Shown here: one piece after another, positions 36,330-45,900 of the stretch
Numbering within the stretch: the stretch's first letter is position 1
How the letters are laid out: every line of letters starts with the position of its first letter
NCBI GenBank assembly: GCA_045632265.1
Contig: JAZQWG010000002.1
Location: 14,269 to 78,268, forward strand
Reading direction: 5' to 3'
From: Scatosoma sp045632265
GTDB taxonomy: Bacteria > Bacillota > Clostridia > Christensenellales > Borkfalkiaceae
Length of the DNA stretch: 64,000 nucleotides
Program-made: the position numbers and the translations under genes
The notes under the pieces: generated by a model
What the model was told of the DNA's origin: nothing
The model's database searches: none
The model's input: the letters and a program-made list of their open reading frames with translations, nothing else

Positions 36330-37700
36330 TTATTTTCTATGATTGTGTATAACTCTGCCGTTATTTGGCGAGCCCGCATCCACTCTTACGCTCGAGGGTT
36401 GCTCGTTGGGAATTACGCCAACGGAAATTTGTTCACGCCACGCCTGTTCTTCTTGTTCCATAATGACCTTGGCTGCTTCCTTGGCATTGTCGATAATTTG
36501 ATGAAGCTCTTCTTTGGATAACGAGCTTATAAAATCCCCGCTTATCTTACTTTCTTCCGGAACTTCTACTTTCGGTGGAGCTTTTACCTCAACATTCTCT
36601 TTTGGAGCAACTTGCGTCGGCTTTTCAGCAACCGGCTTTTCTACAACTGGCTTTTCTTCGACCGGTTTTTCTACAATCGGTCTTTCGCCCCCGCTCTTTT
36701 CGTCTCTAAACACAGGAAAAGGCGATTTTGGACGTTCGCTTTCCTCTCGAGTATTTCTATCAACCTCACCCATTTTGTCCGTTGTAGGCTTAATTTCAGG
36801 CGTTTCCCTTGATATAATAATCGTTTCAATCGATTTATCGTTCTTCACGCCGCTTTCCCCCGTCGTTTTAGACACGGAAAAGTGCGATTTCATTTCTTGT
36901 TCACCTTGCGCAGTATTAAGAGCTATCTTATCCGCAATAATGGACGAGCCTGCAAGCGTTTCTGCCACAACGTTGATTACTTTATCTTTATTCGTGATAT
37001 CCGTAAATGCTTTGTCTTGTTTTTCAAACGCTTTTTCTTTCTTGGTTTTTTCAAGATTGTTTTTTTCTTCTGCTACGGATTTCTTGTTTTCTAATTCATC
37101 AACGGAAATTTTTTCACGGTGCGTTTCGTCCGTTTTAGCGAAAGGATTTTCGCCTTTCGTTTCCGCTTTTTCTTTCTCATTTGCGTTGGCGTCCTTATGA
37201 ACGCCTTTTTCGTCCTTTTCCTTTTTGCACTCATCAAAGAATTCTTGTAATTCTTTTTCAAAGTCTTCCTCGTCAAGCCCGAAACGTCTTCCGCCGCTTT
37301 GCGCTTTTTCATCGCTACGAATAGAAAGCTGTATAGCTATCTTTTCCGCATCAAATCTAATCAAATCACGAACGTCCGTGTCTATATCCCCACCAAAAGC
37401 GTTTTTCAGTTTCCAAAACGCTTTTCGTTCGCGAAGAAATGCAAAAATGCGGAAGAGTTTTCTTAAAAAGCCGTTATATCTTTTTTTCAAACGCGAACCC
37501 AAGGCATACGCAAAGGAAAGCGCATGAAAACGGTAGGAGTAGTCCGTCTTCAAACGTTCGTTCAAAGCGTATTCGTTGGCTTTTGCAACGATTTGTATAG
37601 AGCGTATTCCGCTTTTTTTCCACGAAAAATATATTACTTCACCTTTTTTCAAGACGAGATTGTAATATCGTTCTTTTCGTTCGTCCATTGTAAGTGCCAT
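36330..37700 (-). CDS. 456-residue soluble protein with disordered, Pro/Glu-repeat centre (T4SS locus)
   Basis: Residues ~1-120 are basic and helical (KKRYNGFLRKLFRIFAFLRERKAFWKLKNAF). The middle is long, charged and low-complexity, including a run of PV(E/V/A)EKP repeats (~residues 355-380) typical of flexible or surface-reaching linkers. The ~60 C-terminal residues contain a helix and a basic end (VIHNHRK). No signal peptide. The frame is open to 37754, but a promoter lies inside that stretch, so I start at the ATG at 37700 behind GAGGGG. First gene behind the third repeat-type promoter. The basic segment shares a loose KR...LF....(Y/F)..ER pattern with the 57-61 kb paralogues; homology is only a suggestion. 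Confidence 0.75.
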   Translation of the reverse strand: MALTMDERKERYYNLVLKKGEVIYFSWKKSGIRSIQIVAKANEYALNERLKTDYSYRFHALSFAYALGSRLKKRYNGFLRKLFRIFAFLRERKAFWKLKNAFGGDIDTDVRDLIRFDAEKIAIQLSIRSDEKAQSGGRRFGLDEEDFEKELQEFFDECKKEKDEKGVHKDANANEKEKAETKGENPFAKTDETHREKISVDELENKKSVAEEKNNLEKTKKEKAFEKQDKAFTDITNKDKVINVVAETLAGSSIIADKIALNTAQGEQEMKSHFSVSKTTGESGVKNDKSIETIIISRETPEIKPTTDKMGEVDRNTREESERPKSPFPVFRDEKSGGERPIVEKPVEEKPVVEKPVAEKPTQVAPKENVEVKAPPKVEVPEESKISGDFISSLSKEELHQIIDNAKEAAKVIMEQEEQAWREQISVGVIPNEQPSSVRVDAGSPNNGRVIHNHRK

Positions 37701-37722
37701 ACGCCCCTCGCTTTCCTTATTT

Positions 37723-37755
37723 AGTATAAGCCTTGCAGTACACCAAAGGTACACC
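37723..37755 (-). promoter_or_regulatory. T4SS-locus promoter C: 11-bp-period direct repeats plus -10
   Basis: Minus strand, 5' to 3': GGTGTAC (37755-37749), 4 nt, GGTGTAC (37744-37738), 9 nt, TATACT (37728-37723). No -35 box. The start would be near 37716, giving a ~16-nt leader for the gene starting at 37700. Same layout as promoters A and B. Confidence 0.8.
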
Positions 37756-37773
37756 GCGTTTTCAAAAAATTAT

Positions 37774-40431
37774 TTATTCACCGAAAAATGCTCTCGTTTT
37801 CGGCGATGCTACGATTTCAATATTCGTTCTCGACATCGGCCCTGTGATAATAAAGGCGTTGCCGCGTTCGTTATTGACAATTTGTTCTTGTTCGCTTTCG
37901 TTGATTCGTCCTGCCTTGTCATAAAGCGTGCACAAATCGTCCATATCGTTGGGCGAAAGTGCAAAGATAAAAGAATATTGACAAGCGTTGATAATCGCCG
38001 TCGATTTACGGATAATATCTTGCGTGCCTACGAAGTCCTTAATGTTTTGCGTGATAACGATTTGCATACCATTATACTTTCTAATACGCTTCGCAAGCTG
38101 ATACATAAAGTCAAGCGCTATCGGGTATTTCGGATCGATAAACACGTGCGCTTCATCAATCGCAACGACAATTTTTCTATTGCTGCCATGCTTTAAGTTA
38201 AATTCTCTATTCTTAATAATTTCGTTGTCCAACCACTTCAAAACGAGCAACATTTGCGCATTTGCAATAACGCCGTTTTTATTCGCCAAAAGGCTTTGGA
38301 AATTGAAGACCGTAAAGTTTTCTTTAACCGTCAACGTCGATTCGCCGTTCCAAAGGTTGGAATCTCGTCCGTTTTTAGAGAATTTGGAAATGAAGTTGGA
38401 AAGAATACGCAAGTTTGTGATATCGTAATCAACCGTTGCTTCTTCAAGTTTTTCCAAAATCAAATCGTAAAGGTCGTCAAAAATAGGATAATCGCTTGCT
38501 TGCAATTTTGCAAAATTCGTATGGAACGTGATATTTTTACGCTTATACAACTCTACAATTAAGTTGTTAAGGTATTCCAACGCTTGCGGATCAATCCCCG
38601 TAAGCACCACACGGAAATATTCTTCCAAGAACTGCAAATGCACAGCAAAGTTATCTACTTTCGAGCCGTCACCCTCTTCGTCCGCATCCAACGTCGTGAT
38701 TACGTGGAAAGGATTGATACGGCCTTCCGTTGCCGTACCAACGTCAATAAGACGTCCGCCCAAGTTTTCCGCAAGCGCCTTATATTCGTTTTCGGGATCG
38801 AGAATAAAGATTTTCGTATTTTCCGCTGCAAGCCCCGTCAAAATCGTCTTGGTTGCATACGATTTACCAGAACCCGATTTACCAAGAATAACCATATTCG
38901 AGTTGACACGTTCGTGGTCACGTTTGAAGAAGTCAACGATTACGGGGAAGTTGCCAGACGAACCCACAATCGTACCACCGTCGTCCATAACCGTGGATAA
39001 CACGAAAGGAAATACTGCCGCTACCGAGCCAGAGTGAATCGCTCTTGCAAACTCGTCCATGCCGTCGTATCTCGATATATTTGTAGAAATAACAGCTTTG
39101 TTTTGTTTACAGAAGTTATCCGCAAGTTCGAAGCCTTGTTCGGAAAGAATACGCTTAATCGTCTTTTTCAAATCACGTTTTTCTTCCTTGCCTCTTTGAC
39201 CTTTGCTGCAAATGGTGAAATGGAGCGTCACTTTGAAAAGCGTTTCGTTATCGTTTTGCAACAATCTCAAAACGTCAACAAGCGTTTCAATGTGCGTTTT
39301 CTTATCCAAAAGCGAACTTGCCTTAAACGATTGTTCCGATTGGCTTGCCAACTCTTGAATCGACCTATCGAGCATTTTGATTGCTTTACGTTTTTCGTAA
39401 GGCTCAATGTTCATAACGACTTTCGTGCCGTCGATATTGAACATTTGATAACCCCAAGCGTTAAGTACGGTAAGCGGGAAATTACGCACCGTATAGTTAA
39501 ACGTTTCTTCCCCGTCGATAAACGCCGAATTTGTCGTGAAGCGAATTTCGCTCGGTTTTACCCAAGACAACAATTCTTCTTCTCTTAATTGATCAACGTC
39601 GCTTTCTTCAAAGTTATCCGTATAGGTGTATTTCAAAAAGATTGCAAGTTCTTTACCCTTGAGAACTTTCGAGGTCATGCCTGCTTCCAAAAGGGATTCT
39701 TTGCCGTGTTTTAAAATATCGTCGATAACCGATTTATTTTCATCATATACAACCAAGTAGTAAAAGGGCTTCATAATGACGTTGTCGCCACTCATACGCT
39801 TGTAAATTTGGATACGCTCATCGATAATCTTCGTACGAGCAGACAATTCTTCTTGCGTAATATTTTGCAACTCGAACAACTTTTCGATTTGTTTTTGCTT
39901 TTCTTCTTCCGCCTTGATATAATCGTCCAGCATGAGTTTTCTATCAATTTTAACAATCGAAGCGCGCGTTTTACCATTGATAGAACGAATAATTTTACCA
40001 AAGTTCATGTCGATAATTTGGTCTTGACGATAACCCGTCAAAAGGCGGAATTCACGGGGGTCGATTTGCAATACGCCCGCAAAATAATCGTCGTAAACGA
40101 TATATTTATCTTCAATCCCCTTAAACGGGATAAAATTATCGACGTTCGTGTTTGCGCTTTGATAATTTGTCGAGTATTTTTTAGCGGTAAATATGTACCG
40201 TGTTAAATTTACGAACATCATATAAAAACGTTGTCCGTCAAACGGGATATACAGCCAAATAAACAAGCAAAGAAGCAAGAGCATCAATATAATTTTGGCA
40301 ATAGGAGAAAGGTTCGTCAAGAAAAGCAATACTTCTAAAACGATACCAATTAACCCGATAAGAACGTCCGTAAGGGAAATATTTTTGAAAAATTCAACTT
40401 TTACTTTCGCTGTTTTTGGAATAATTCTCAT
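37774..40431 (-). CDS. VirB4-family T4SS ATPase with fused VirB3/PrgI-like N-terminus
   Basis: 885 residues. The first ~85 hold two hydrophobic helices and the PrgI/VirB3-like context (ISLTDVLIGLIG...FDGQRFYMMFVNLTRYIF), which in enterococcal systems is a separate small protein. Then come the VirB4 N-terminal domain and the ATPase: Walker A VILGKSGSGKSYATK (~513-525), Walker B VVAIDEAHVFIDP (~757), and the late QNIKDFVGTQDIIRKSTAIINAC. It should power assembly or substrate transfer at the inner face of the membrane. AGGGGG precedes the start; 13 bp follow the VirB6-like gene. Closest known systems are PrgJ/TraE-type Gram-positive channels. Confidence 0.94.
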   Translation of the reverse strand: MRIIPKTAKVKVEFFKNISLTDVLIGLIGIVLEVLLFLTNLSPIAKIILMLLLLCLFIWLYIPFDGQRFYMMFVNLTRYIFTAKKYSTNYQSANTNVDNFIPFKGIEDKYIVYDDYFAGVLQIDPREFRLLTGYRQDQIIDMNFGKIIRSINGKTRASIVKIDRKLMLDDYIKAEEEKQKQIEKLFELQNITQEELSARTKIIDERIQIYKRMSGDNVIMKPFYYLVVYDENKSVIDDILKHGKESLLEAGMTSKVLKGKELAIFLKYTYTDNFEESDVDQLREEELLSWVKPSEIRFTTNSAFIDGEETFNYTVRNFPLTVLNAWGYQMFNIDGTKVVMNIEPYEKRKAIKMLDRSIQELASQSEQSFKASSLLDKKTHIETLVDVLRLLQNDNETLFKVTLHFTICSKGQRGKEEKRDLKKTIKRILSEQGFELADNFCKQNKAVISTNISRYDGMDEFARAIHSGSVAAVFPFVLSTVMDDGGTIVGSSGNFPVIVDFFKRDHERVNSNMVILGKSGSGKSYATKTILTGLAAENTKIFILDPENEYKALAENLGGRLIDVGTATEGRINPFHVITTLDADEEGDGSKVDNFAVHLQFLEEYFRVVLTGIDPQALEYLNNLIVELYKRKNITFHTNFAKLQASDYPIFDDLYDLILEKLEEATVDYDITNLRILSNFISKFSKNGRDSNLWNGESTLTVKENFTVFNFQSLLANKNGVIANAQMLLVLKWLDNEIIKNREFNLKHGSNRKIVVAIDEAHVFIDPKYPIALDFMYQLAKRIRKYNGMQIVITQNIKDFVGTQDIIRKSTAIINACQYSFIFALSPNDMDDLCTLYDKAGRINESEQEQIVNNERGNAFIITGPMSRTNIEIVASPKTRAFFGE

Positions 40432-40444
40432 ACTTTACCCCCTA

Positions 40445-41833
40445 TCAATCTTCGTAAAGGTCGGTGTAATCACCTTTCTTACCGTTGTTGCCCGAGTCGT
40501 TAATAGCATCGTTTACCATACTCTCGCCCTTACCACCGCCAACCTTCTTATCGTTGGTGTTATCGTTGGTCTTCTTATTACCATCACCGCCACCACCGCC
40601 ACCTGCTATCGCATCCTTTGCGCCGGTTTTAGACGTAGAAGTAGGAGAGTTTGAGTTTTTAGAATCGCTATCTTTATCCTTGTCTTTATCTTTGCCATTG
40701 TCGTCGTCTTTGCCTTTGCCCCTATTCGTGCCGTTGCCGTAAGAACGTTGCGCCCAGTAAGGCAAAATCTTTTGCGCTGCTTTACCCGACATTTCTTGGT
40801 ACATCGAGCTACCGATAGCGCCAACAAAGCCTACGCCAGGAATACGTTTAATCATACCGCCCAAGCCGCCTTGAACTGCTGCGTCACGAAGTTCGTTCGA
40901 ACCCGCTCCACTTGCTACCAAGTTGCCGATAAGTGCCATCGATTGTTTCAAGGAAACACCGCCGCCTGCAATAATCAAAAGCTTCATAAGGTAATCGATA
41001 AACGTGCCTTTACCAAAGAACACAAGCGTAGGATTCATAACGAGCAAACATATCATTGCGTAAATGTTTACCGCTATTATCATACCGTAGCCCGTTATAA
41101 ATTTGACTAGTATTTGTTCGCGCCAAAGCTTAAATCTCGCACCGTCGTCTAATACGCTTGAACCTATCGAAAAAGGCGCAACGATATACAAAATCGCAAT
41201 GGAGATAATTCTCGCAACGAAGTACATCATCGACATACCAACGCTACCGAGAATAACGCCGCAGGCAATCCACGAGAAAATGAACTCGAACTCGCTTACG
41301 TCCATCAACGTCCAAACGTCATAAACACTACGCCAGTCAAGGTTGGGGTCTGCCAAAAATACGTCAACGTCCGCTTCCGCAACGCCCGATTCCATTGCAA
41401 ACGCTTTGAAAAGGAAATCCCCAAGCGAAGCGTTCCCTTGTATGGTGGCTTCGTACATTGCATTCATAAAAACATTCCCTGCGCCTACAACTACAATCAT
41501 AATCGTAGGAATAAAGAGGAATGCTATAATACTTTTAACCGCTTTCCCTGCGATTTGCGCAGGCGTGCCTTCCGCCTTTTCCTTCGCCAAGGTACGCAAA
41601 ATAGCGATAATGGAAAATACCACTACCACGATGATGCCTAACAATGCGGCTACACGGAACGCAAACCCAACTTGGTTGCTTGTGAGGATATACTGCAAAA
41701 AGTCAACTTCTTCTCCGTCAACCGTCACGTTATCTACCCCACAAAGATAATTTGCGCATTGAAGCAACCCGTCTATAATTTTGAATAACGTTTTTGATAT
41801 TAAGTATAAAAACGACCAAAACCAATCAAACAT
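40445..41833 (-). CDS. VirB6/TrbL-like polytopic T4SS channel protein
   Basis: 462 residues. Residues 1-310 hold about six membrane segments (VAALLGIIVVVVFSIIAIL, IIAFLFIPTIMIVVVGAGN, MYFVARIISIAILYIVAPF, GMIIAVNIYAMICLLV), in the layout of VirB6/PrgH-type channel subunits. The last ~110 residues are a hydrophilic Lys/Asp/Asn/Gly-rich low-complexity tail, probably cytoplasmic. GAGGTAG precedes the ATG. Encoded directly before the VirB4 ATPase, as in other Gram-positive T4SS operons. Assigned by topology and neighbours more than by sharp motifs. Confidence 0.85.
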   Translation of the reverse strand: MFDWFWSFLYLISKTLFKIIDGLLQCANYLCGVDNVTVDGEEVDFLQYILTSNQVGFAFRVAALLGIIVVVVFSIIAILRTLAKEKAEGTPAQIAGKAVKSIIAFLFIPTIMIVVVGAGNVFMNAMYEATIQGNASLGDFLFKAFAMESGVAEADVDVFLADPNLDWRSVYDVWTLMDVSEFEFIFSWIACGVILGSVGMSMMYFVARIISIAILYIVAPFSIGSSVLDDGARFKLWREQILVKFITGYGMIIAVNIYAMICLLVMNPTLVFFGKGTFIDYLMKLLIIAGGGVSLKQSMALIGNLVASGAGSNELRDAAVQGGLGGMIKRIPGVGFVGAIGSSMYQEMSGKAAQKILPYWAQRSYGNGTNRGKGKDDDNGKDKDKDKDSDSKNSNSPTSTSKTGAKDAIAGGGGGGDGNKKTNDNTNDKKVGGGKGESMVNDAINDSGNNGKKGDYTDLYED

Positions 41834-41853
41834 AATACTACCTCTGTTCTATT

Positions 41854-42585
41854 TTAGAAAATAGCTCGAATCAATAAATTCGTCGTGCGGAAGGACACCA
41901 AAGAATCTTTCTCCGCTGAAATCCCGCAGTTATTGACGAAACGCAACAACAAATATTGCGATTCTTTTACTTCAAGCCGTTTCCCACTATTCCACTCATC
42001 TACGAGTATTGAAACCCATTCGCCTTCTTTCGCTTGCACACTTGCGCGAGCGACAATCTTGCTATCGTCCGGGTCGGAATACTCAATTTTTTCATCTACC
42101 ATTTCCCCATCGCCATCTTCCTTTTGCTGATATTCTGGTTCTCCCAAAAGCCAGATGTTTGAAAAATCAGGTAAATCATCTACTAAGTACAACACAACGT
42201 CAAAAGTACACGTTTTTGTTGTATTGAAATACAACGCAAGCGATTCTATCTTCAAATCACGTTCTACGGGAATTGACATATACACATACGGCAATTGCGG
42301 AATATCCTTACCTTCGTCAGGCTCGTCGTCCTTTGGATCGCCGTAAGAAAAGTTTTCGCCCGTATTCTTGTTGTAGAAATAGTCTTGTATGCTATACTCG
42401 TCTTCTTCGATACTCTTTTCGGGGACGTCGGGATCTTGATAAACTAACCCAACGTCGCCGAAAGAATCGTAATACTCTGTCTCGTCACTAAAATCTCCCA
42501 AATCAAAGCATCCCACGCACGTAGCGGAGATAAACACCGCTACGCAAAGGAATATGAGCTTTTTTAAGAAGATTTTAATACGCAT
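41854..42585 (-). CDS. T4SS-locus lipoprotein
   Basis: 243 residues; signal peptide ending in ATCVGC, a lipobox. The mature part begins with an acidic linker (~85 residues), then a beta-rich domain (SIPVERDLKIESLALYF, FDVVLYLVDDL, LLLRFVNNCG) that looks like a jelly roll. Its start overlaps the pilin stop by 11 bp, so the two are translationally coupled. No family recognised. It may be the extracellular scaffold that VirB7/VirB8-like proteins supply elsewhere, or an outer-face pilus-base protein. Confidence 0.8.
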   Translation of the reverse strand: MRIKIFLKKLIFLCVAVFISATCVGCFDLGDFSDETEYYDSFGDVGLVYQDPDVPEKSIEEDEYSIQDYFYNKNTGENFSYGDPKDDEPDEGKDIPQLPYVYMSIPVERDLKIESLALYFNTTKTCTFDVVLYLVDDLPDFSNIWLLGEPEYQQKEDGDGEMVDEKIEYSDPDDSKIVARASVQAKEGEWVSILVDEWNSGKRLEVKESQYLLLRFVNNCGISAEKDSLVSFRTTNLLIRAIF

Positions 42586-42877
42586 AGTTTCTCCACCAGT
42601 CAGTAAATACTTCTAACCCGATTTGTAAACCGATCAAAAGCACGAATACGAGCACGAAGCCGATAATAGCATTTTTCAAGCCTTTCTTTGCTTTTTCATG
42701 TTCTTGGGGGTCATCCGTTTTTGCGTACTTTACGCCAAGAAGAATACACCAAAGAGCACCGAGAGCACCAACTACTGCAAGCGCAATAGGAACCAACACG
42801 TTACATACGTCAATAACAGGTTTTACAACTTTTTCAAGTTGGGATTGAGAAATAGACGCTAATAAATTTGTCAACAT
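42575..42877 (-). CDS. VirB2/TrbC-like T4SS pilin or small channel subunit
   Basis: 100 residues with two hydrophobic helices (VLVPIALAVVGALGALWCIL and IIGFVLVFVLLIGLQIGLEV), separated by a short charged loop with KYAKTDDPQEHEKAKKG. This is the layout of the T4SS pilin family (TrbC/VirB2; the Pfam T4SS_pilin type seen in Bacillota). There is no long cleavable signal peptide. TAGGAG precedes the ATG. It is the first gene behind promoter B and is followed by the lipoprotein, VirB6 and VirB4 genes, so the whole channel core is one transcript. Confidence 0.85.
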   Translation of the reverse strand: MLTNLLASISQSQLEKVVKPVIDVCNVLVPIALAVVGALGALWCILLGVKYAKTDDPQEHEKAKKGLKNAIIGFVLVFVLLIGLQIGLEVFTDWWRNYAY

Positions 42878-42923
42878 AATTTTTTACTCCTAAATAATTT
42901 TTTGTTTTGTCTTTTATATACAC

Positions 42924-42956
42924 ATAATAATCAAGCAAGTACACCAGAAATACACC
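42924..42956 (-). promoter_or_regulatory. T4SS-locus promoter B: 11-bp-period direct repeats plus -10
   Basis: Minus strand: GGTGTAT (42956-42950), 4 nt, GGTGTAC (42945-42939), 9 nt, TATTAT (42929-42924). No -35 box. It drives the pilin-lipoprotein-VirB6-VirB4 genes, with a ~40-nt leader. Confidence 0.8.
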
Positions 42957-42985
42957 TGTTTGATATTATGATTAAACTGAACCTA

Positions 42986-45900
42986 TCAATCATCCGTTTT
43001 GGAATGATTTCGCCAAATTAAACCTACCATTAAGCCGGTGACCATAGCCAACCCAAGCACGATAATCAAAATACTGCCCGCAACGTTGGGGATATATTTA
43101 CGCTCGAAGACAAGCTCCGTTTGTATGCCCGCTTCGTTTTCAACGACTATCCTATATTTGCCGCTTTCGCTAATCGTAGGCGGATCCATATAATCCGATT
43201 CGATACGCACGGTTTTTACAAGTTCGCCGTCCCTATACACGTAAACCACGTCGCCCACTTTACAGCCTTTCAACGTGACGTTGTTGATAGTCTTTTCGTT
43301 TTGTTCACAACCGACAAGTTCCACCTGCGGCGGCGTTTTATCAATCGTAAACGTAAACGTTTTTTCATCGCCCGTCGTGAGCGATTTCATCGTCACGGTG
43401 TACGTGCCGTTTTCCGTCGCTTCTAACAAAGTGCCCGAGTTTTTAACCGTCGTTTCCTTTGCGTCGTCCACCGTATTTTCTAATTCCCATTTAACGGAAG
43501 TTATTTCGTAGTTATACGGCGTATTATACGTAAAGCCGTCTAACTTACCGTAAATAATGTAGAATCTAAAATACGACTCGTTTCCAACTTCGTCAGCAAC
43601 GATGATTTCCCATTTACCACGTTCGGTAAATTCTTGGCTTTCGTATTCGATAAACTTGTTGTTATGGAATACTTTTTTGATATAAGCAGAATCCAAATTG
43701 TCCGCAACGAACTTGACGGAATTGCCGTTGGTCACCGCTCCGTTTATCAAAACGTCGTTTGCGCCCGTGCCTTCCAAATGGTACTCAACGGCGCTGTCCT
43801 TTTTGATAACGTACGTTGCAATATTGCCTGCCTTATCAATAACTTTGAAACGATAAACACCGTCTTTATACAATACGTCTCCTTTTTGATAGCTCTTTTC
43901 CGCTTCGTTGTTCAACGTGTACGTACAAAGCGCATCGTCCGTAAAGTCAATTTGCACGCTTTCTTTCGTCACGAACAAATCGAAAATTTTGGAAACGGAC
44001 ATATTTGCCGATGGCGTAATCACAACGTTAGCCCTATACAAGTACACTTTGAAGTTATACGTAAAGCCGTATTCGTCCACGTAGCGCACTTGATATTCGT
44101 TCTTCGACTTACTCGAATAATCTATCGAGAAGACGTTTTTCATGCCGTCAACCGTCAAATCGTATTCCGTTGCCGAAATGGAAAATCTTACCGAATCGTT
44201 CGTCCAAACGCCGATTGTTTCGGCTTCTTCAAGGGAATATTCTTCCACGCCAACGCTATTGAGTGTTCTTCTCAAAATCGTCAACGTAGGCGTTCCGCTA
44301 TAATGTACCACCGTTTCCGCTTTATTCCCGTAATAATCACGGAAGACAAGCGTATAAGCGCCGTCGCCCAACGCACCCACGCACGTGGTTTCGTCAAACG
44401 CAATTTGTTCTTCGCTTACACCGTCGAATACCGTAATCGTTTTGTCGTTGTATGTCATGGAAATAAAGGCAATTTTATCTTCAAACGCAGCTTCGTTGAT
44501 ATAGAGTTGTTTATTTGTGTAATTTTCATCTCGACGAAGCGCAGCATCGTTAAAGTTTGTCAAGATATTTTGATCAAGCGTAAGCGTTTCCAAGTGAATG
44601 AAAACGTCCACTTCTTTCGTGTTGCCGTATTCGTCTTTAATAACCAAGTGATAATCACCCACGCCATTGACGAAAATCGTCGTATATCTCGCATCGATTT
44701 CTTGCACCGTCACGCCGTTTGGTTTATCTACCACTTGAATATTCGTCGCATATACGGTAAACTCAACGCTCTTATTGCTGTAAAACTCGGTTTCTTCGTA
44801 CTTGGTAGAATAGGTCAACGTCGTTCCGTCTTCGTATCTTACCGTCGTCGTCACTGCCATATTCGGCGAAAGAATTACGTAATAGCTCGTTTCCACGCCG
44901 TATCTATTTACGACGCGTACGTGATACATACCTTCGTCCTTAAAGACAACTCTACGATATCCGCCATCGTAAATCGTTTCATACGTCGTGTAAGTATCCG
45001 TAAGCGAGAAAGCAACTTCTACGCTTTCGATTTCTTCACTTATCGTATCTTTTACAATGAACGATTCGTTTACCTTAATCGTATCCAAAGCGGAAATCAT
45101 GTTCCCGTTTTCGTCCATAAATTCGATAACGGACGGAATGGTCGATATTTCCGTTTTGAAATAGTACGGACTTTCATTTTCCGAAAGAGAAACACGAGTT
45201 TCCACCGTATAAGTCTTTTCGTTTTTATCCGTCGAACGAACCTCCAACGTAATAACGCCGTTGCTCGTTCTCGTATAATAAATCGCCACGCCTATTGAAG
45301 GAATTTCCGCAACTATGCCCGTTTTAAGTTCCATCACGCCACGCGCGGTAAGGCTTTCGATTTCCAAACCGTATTCCCCATCTTCCACAAACACAACGTA
45401 TTGAAGGGTGTACAATTTCTCGTCTTCTACAACGAACGCAAAATAATGCTTTCCACCTTTTGCGTCGGTGATAAGATAATGTACTTCGGCAGACGAATGA
45501 AGTTGGATTTCCGCTTGCGTATTGCCGTAATCAACTTTCATGTACGTTTGCCCAAGGAAATTATCTTCATAGGCAGTATTAGAAGTGATTGCTTCATCAT
45601 CTACGAAATAGAATACTCGTTCTTCGTACTCATTGGAGAATACAAACGAACTCTTATTTCCGTAAATATCCGTTGCAACGATTTGATAACTGCCACGGCG
45701 GCTTAAATAAATATTGCTAAAATTAGATTCCTTCGTCAATATCAGTTCGCCGTCCAAGTAAACTTCCACAAGCTTTACCCCGTTTTCATCGGAAACTTGT
45801 ACTTGGAAATATTTACTTTGTACTTGTTCACCATTCAAAACGTAGACCGTAGAAGCGTTGTTATTGATTGCTTCAAAACCGATCAAGCTGGGCGTAAACT

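Noticed and set aside
37701..37754. Upstream in-frame start for the 456-residue T4SS-locus protein
   Set aside because: Promoter C lies within this stretch and its predicted transcript start is at about 37716.
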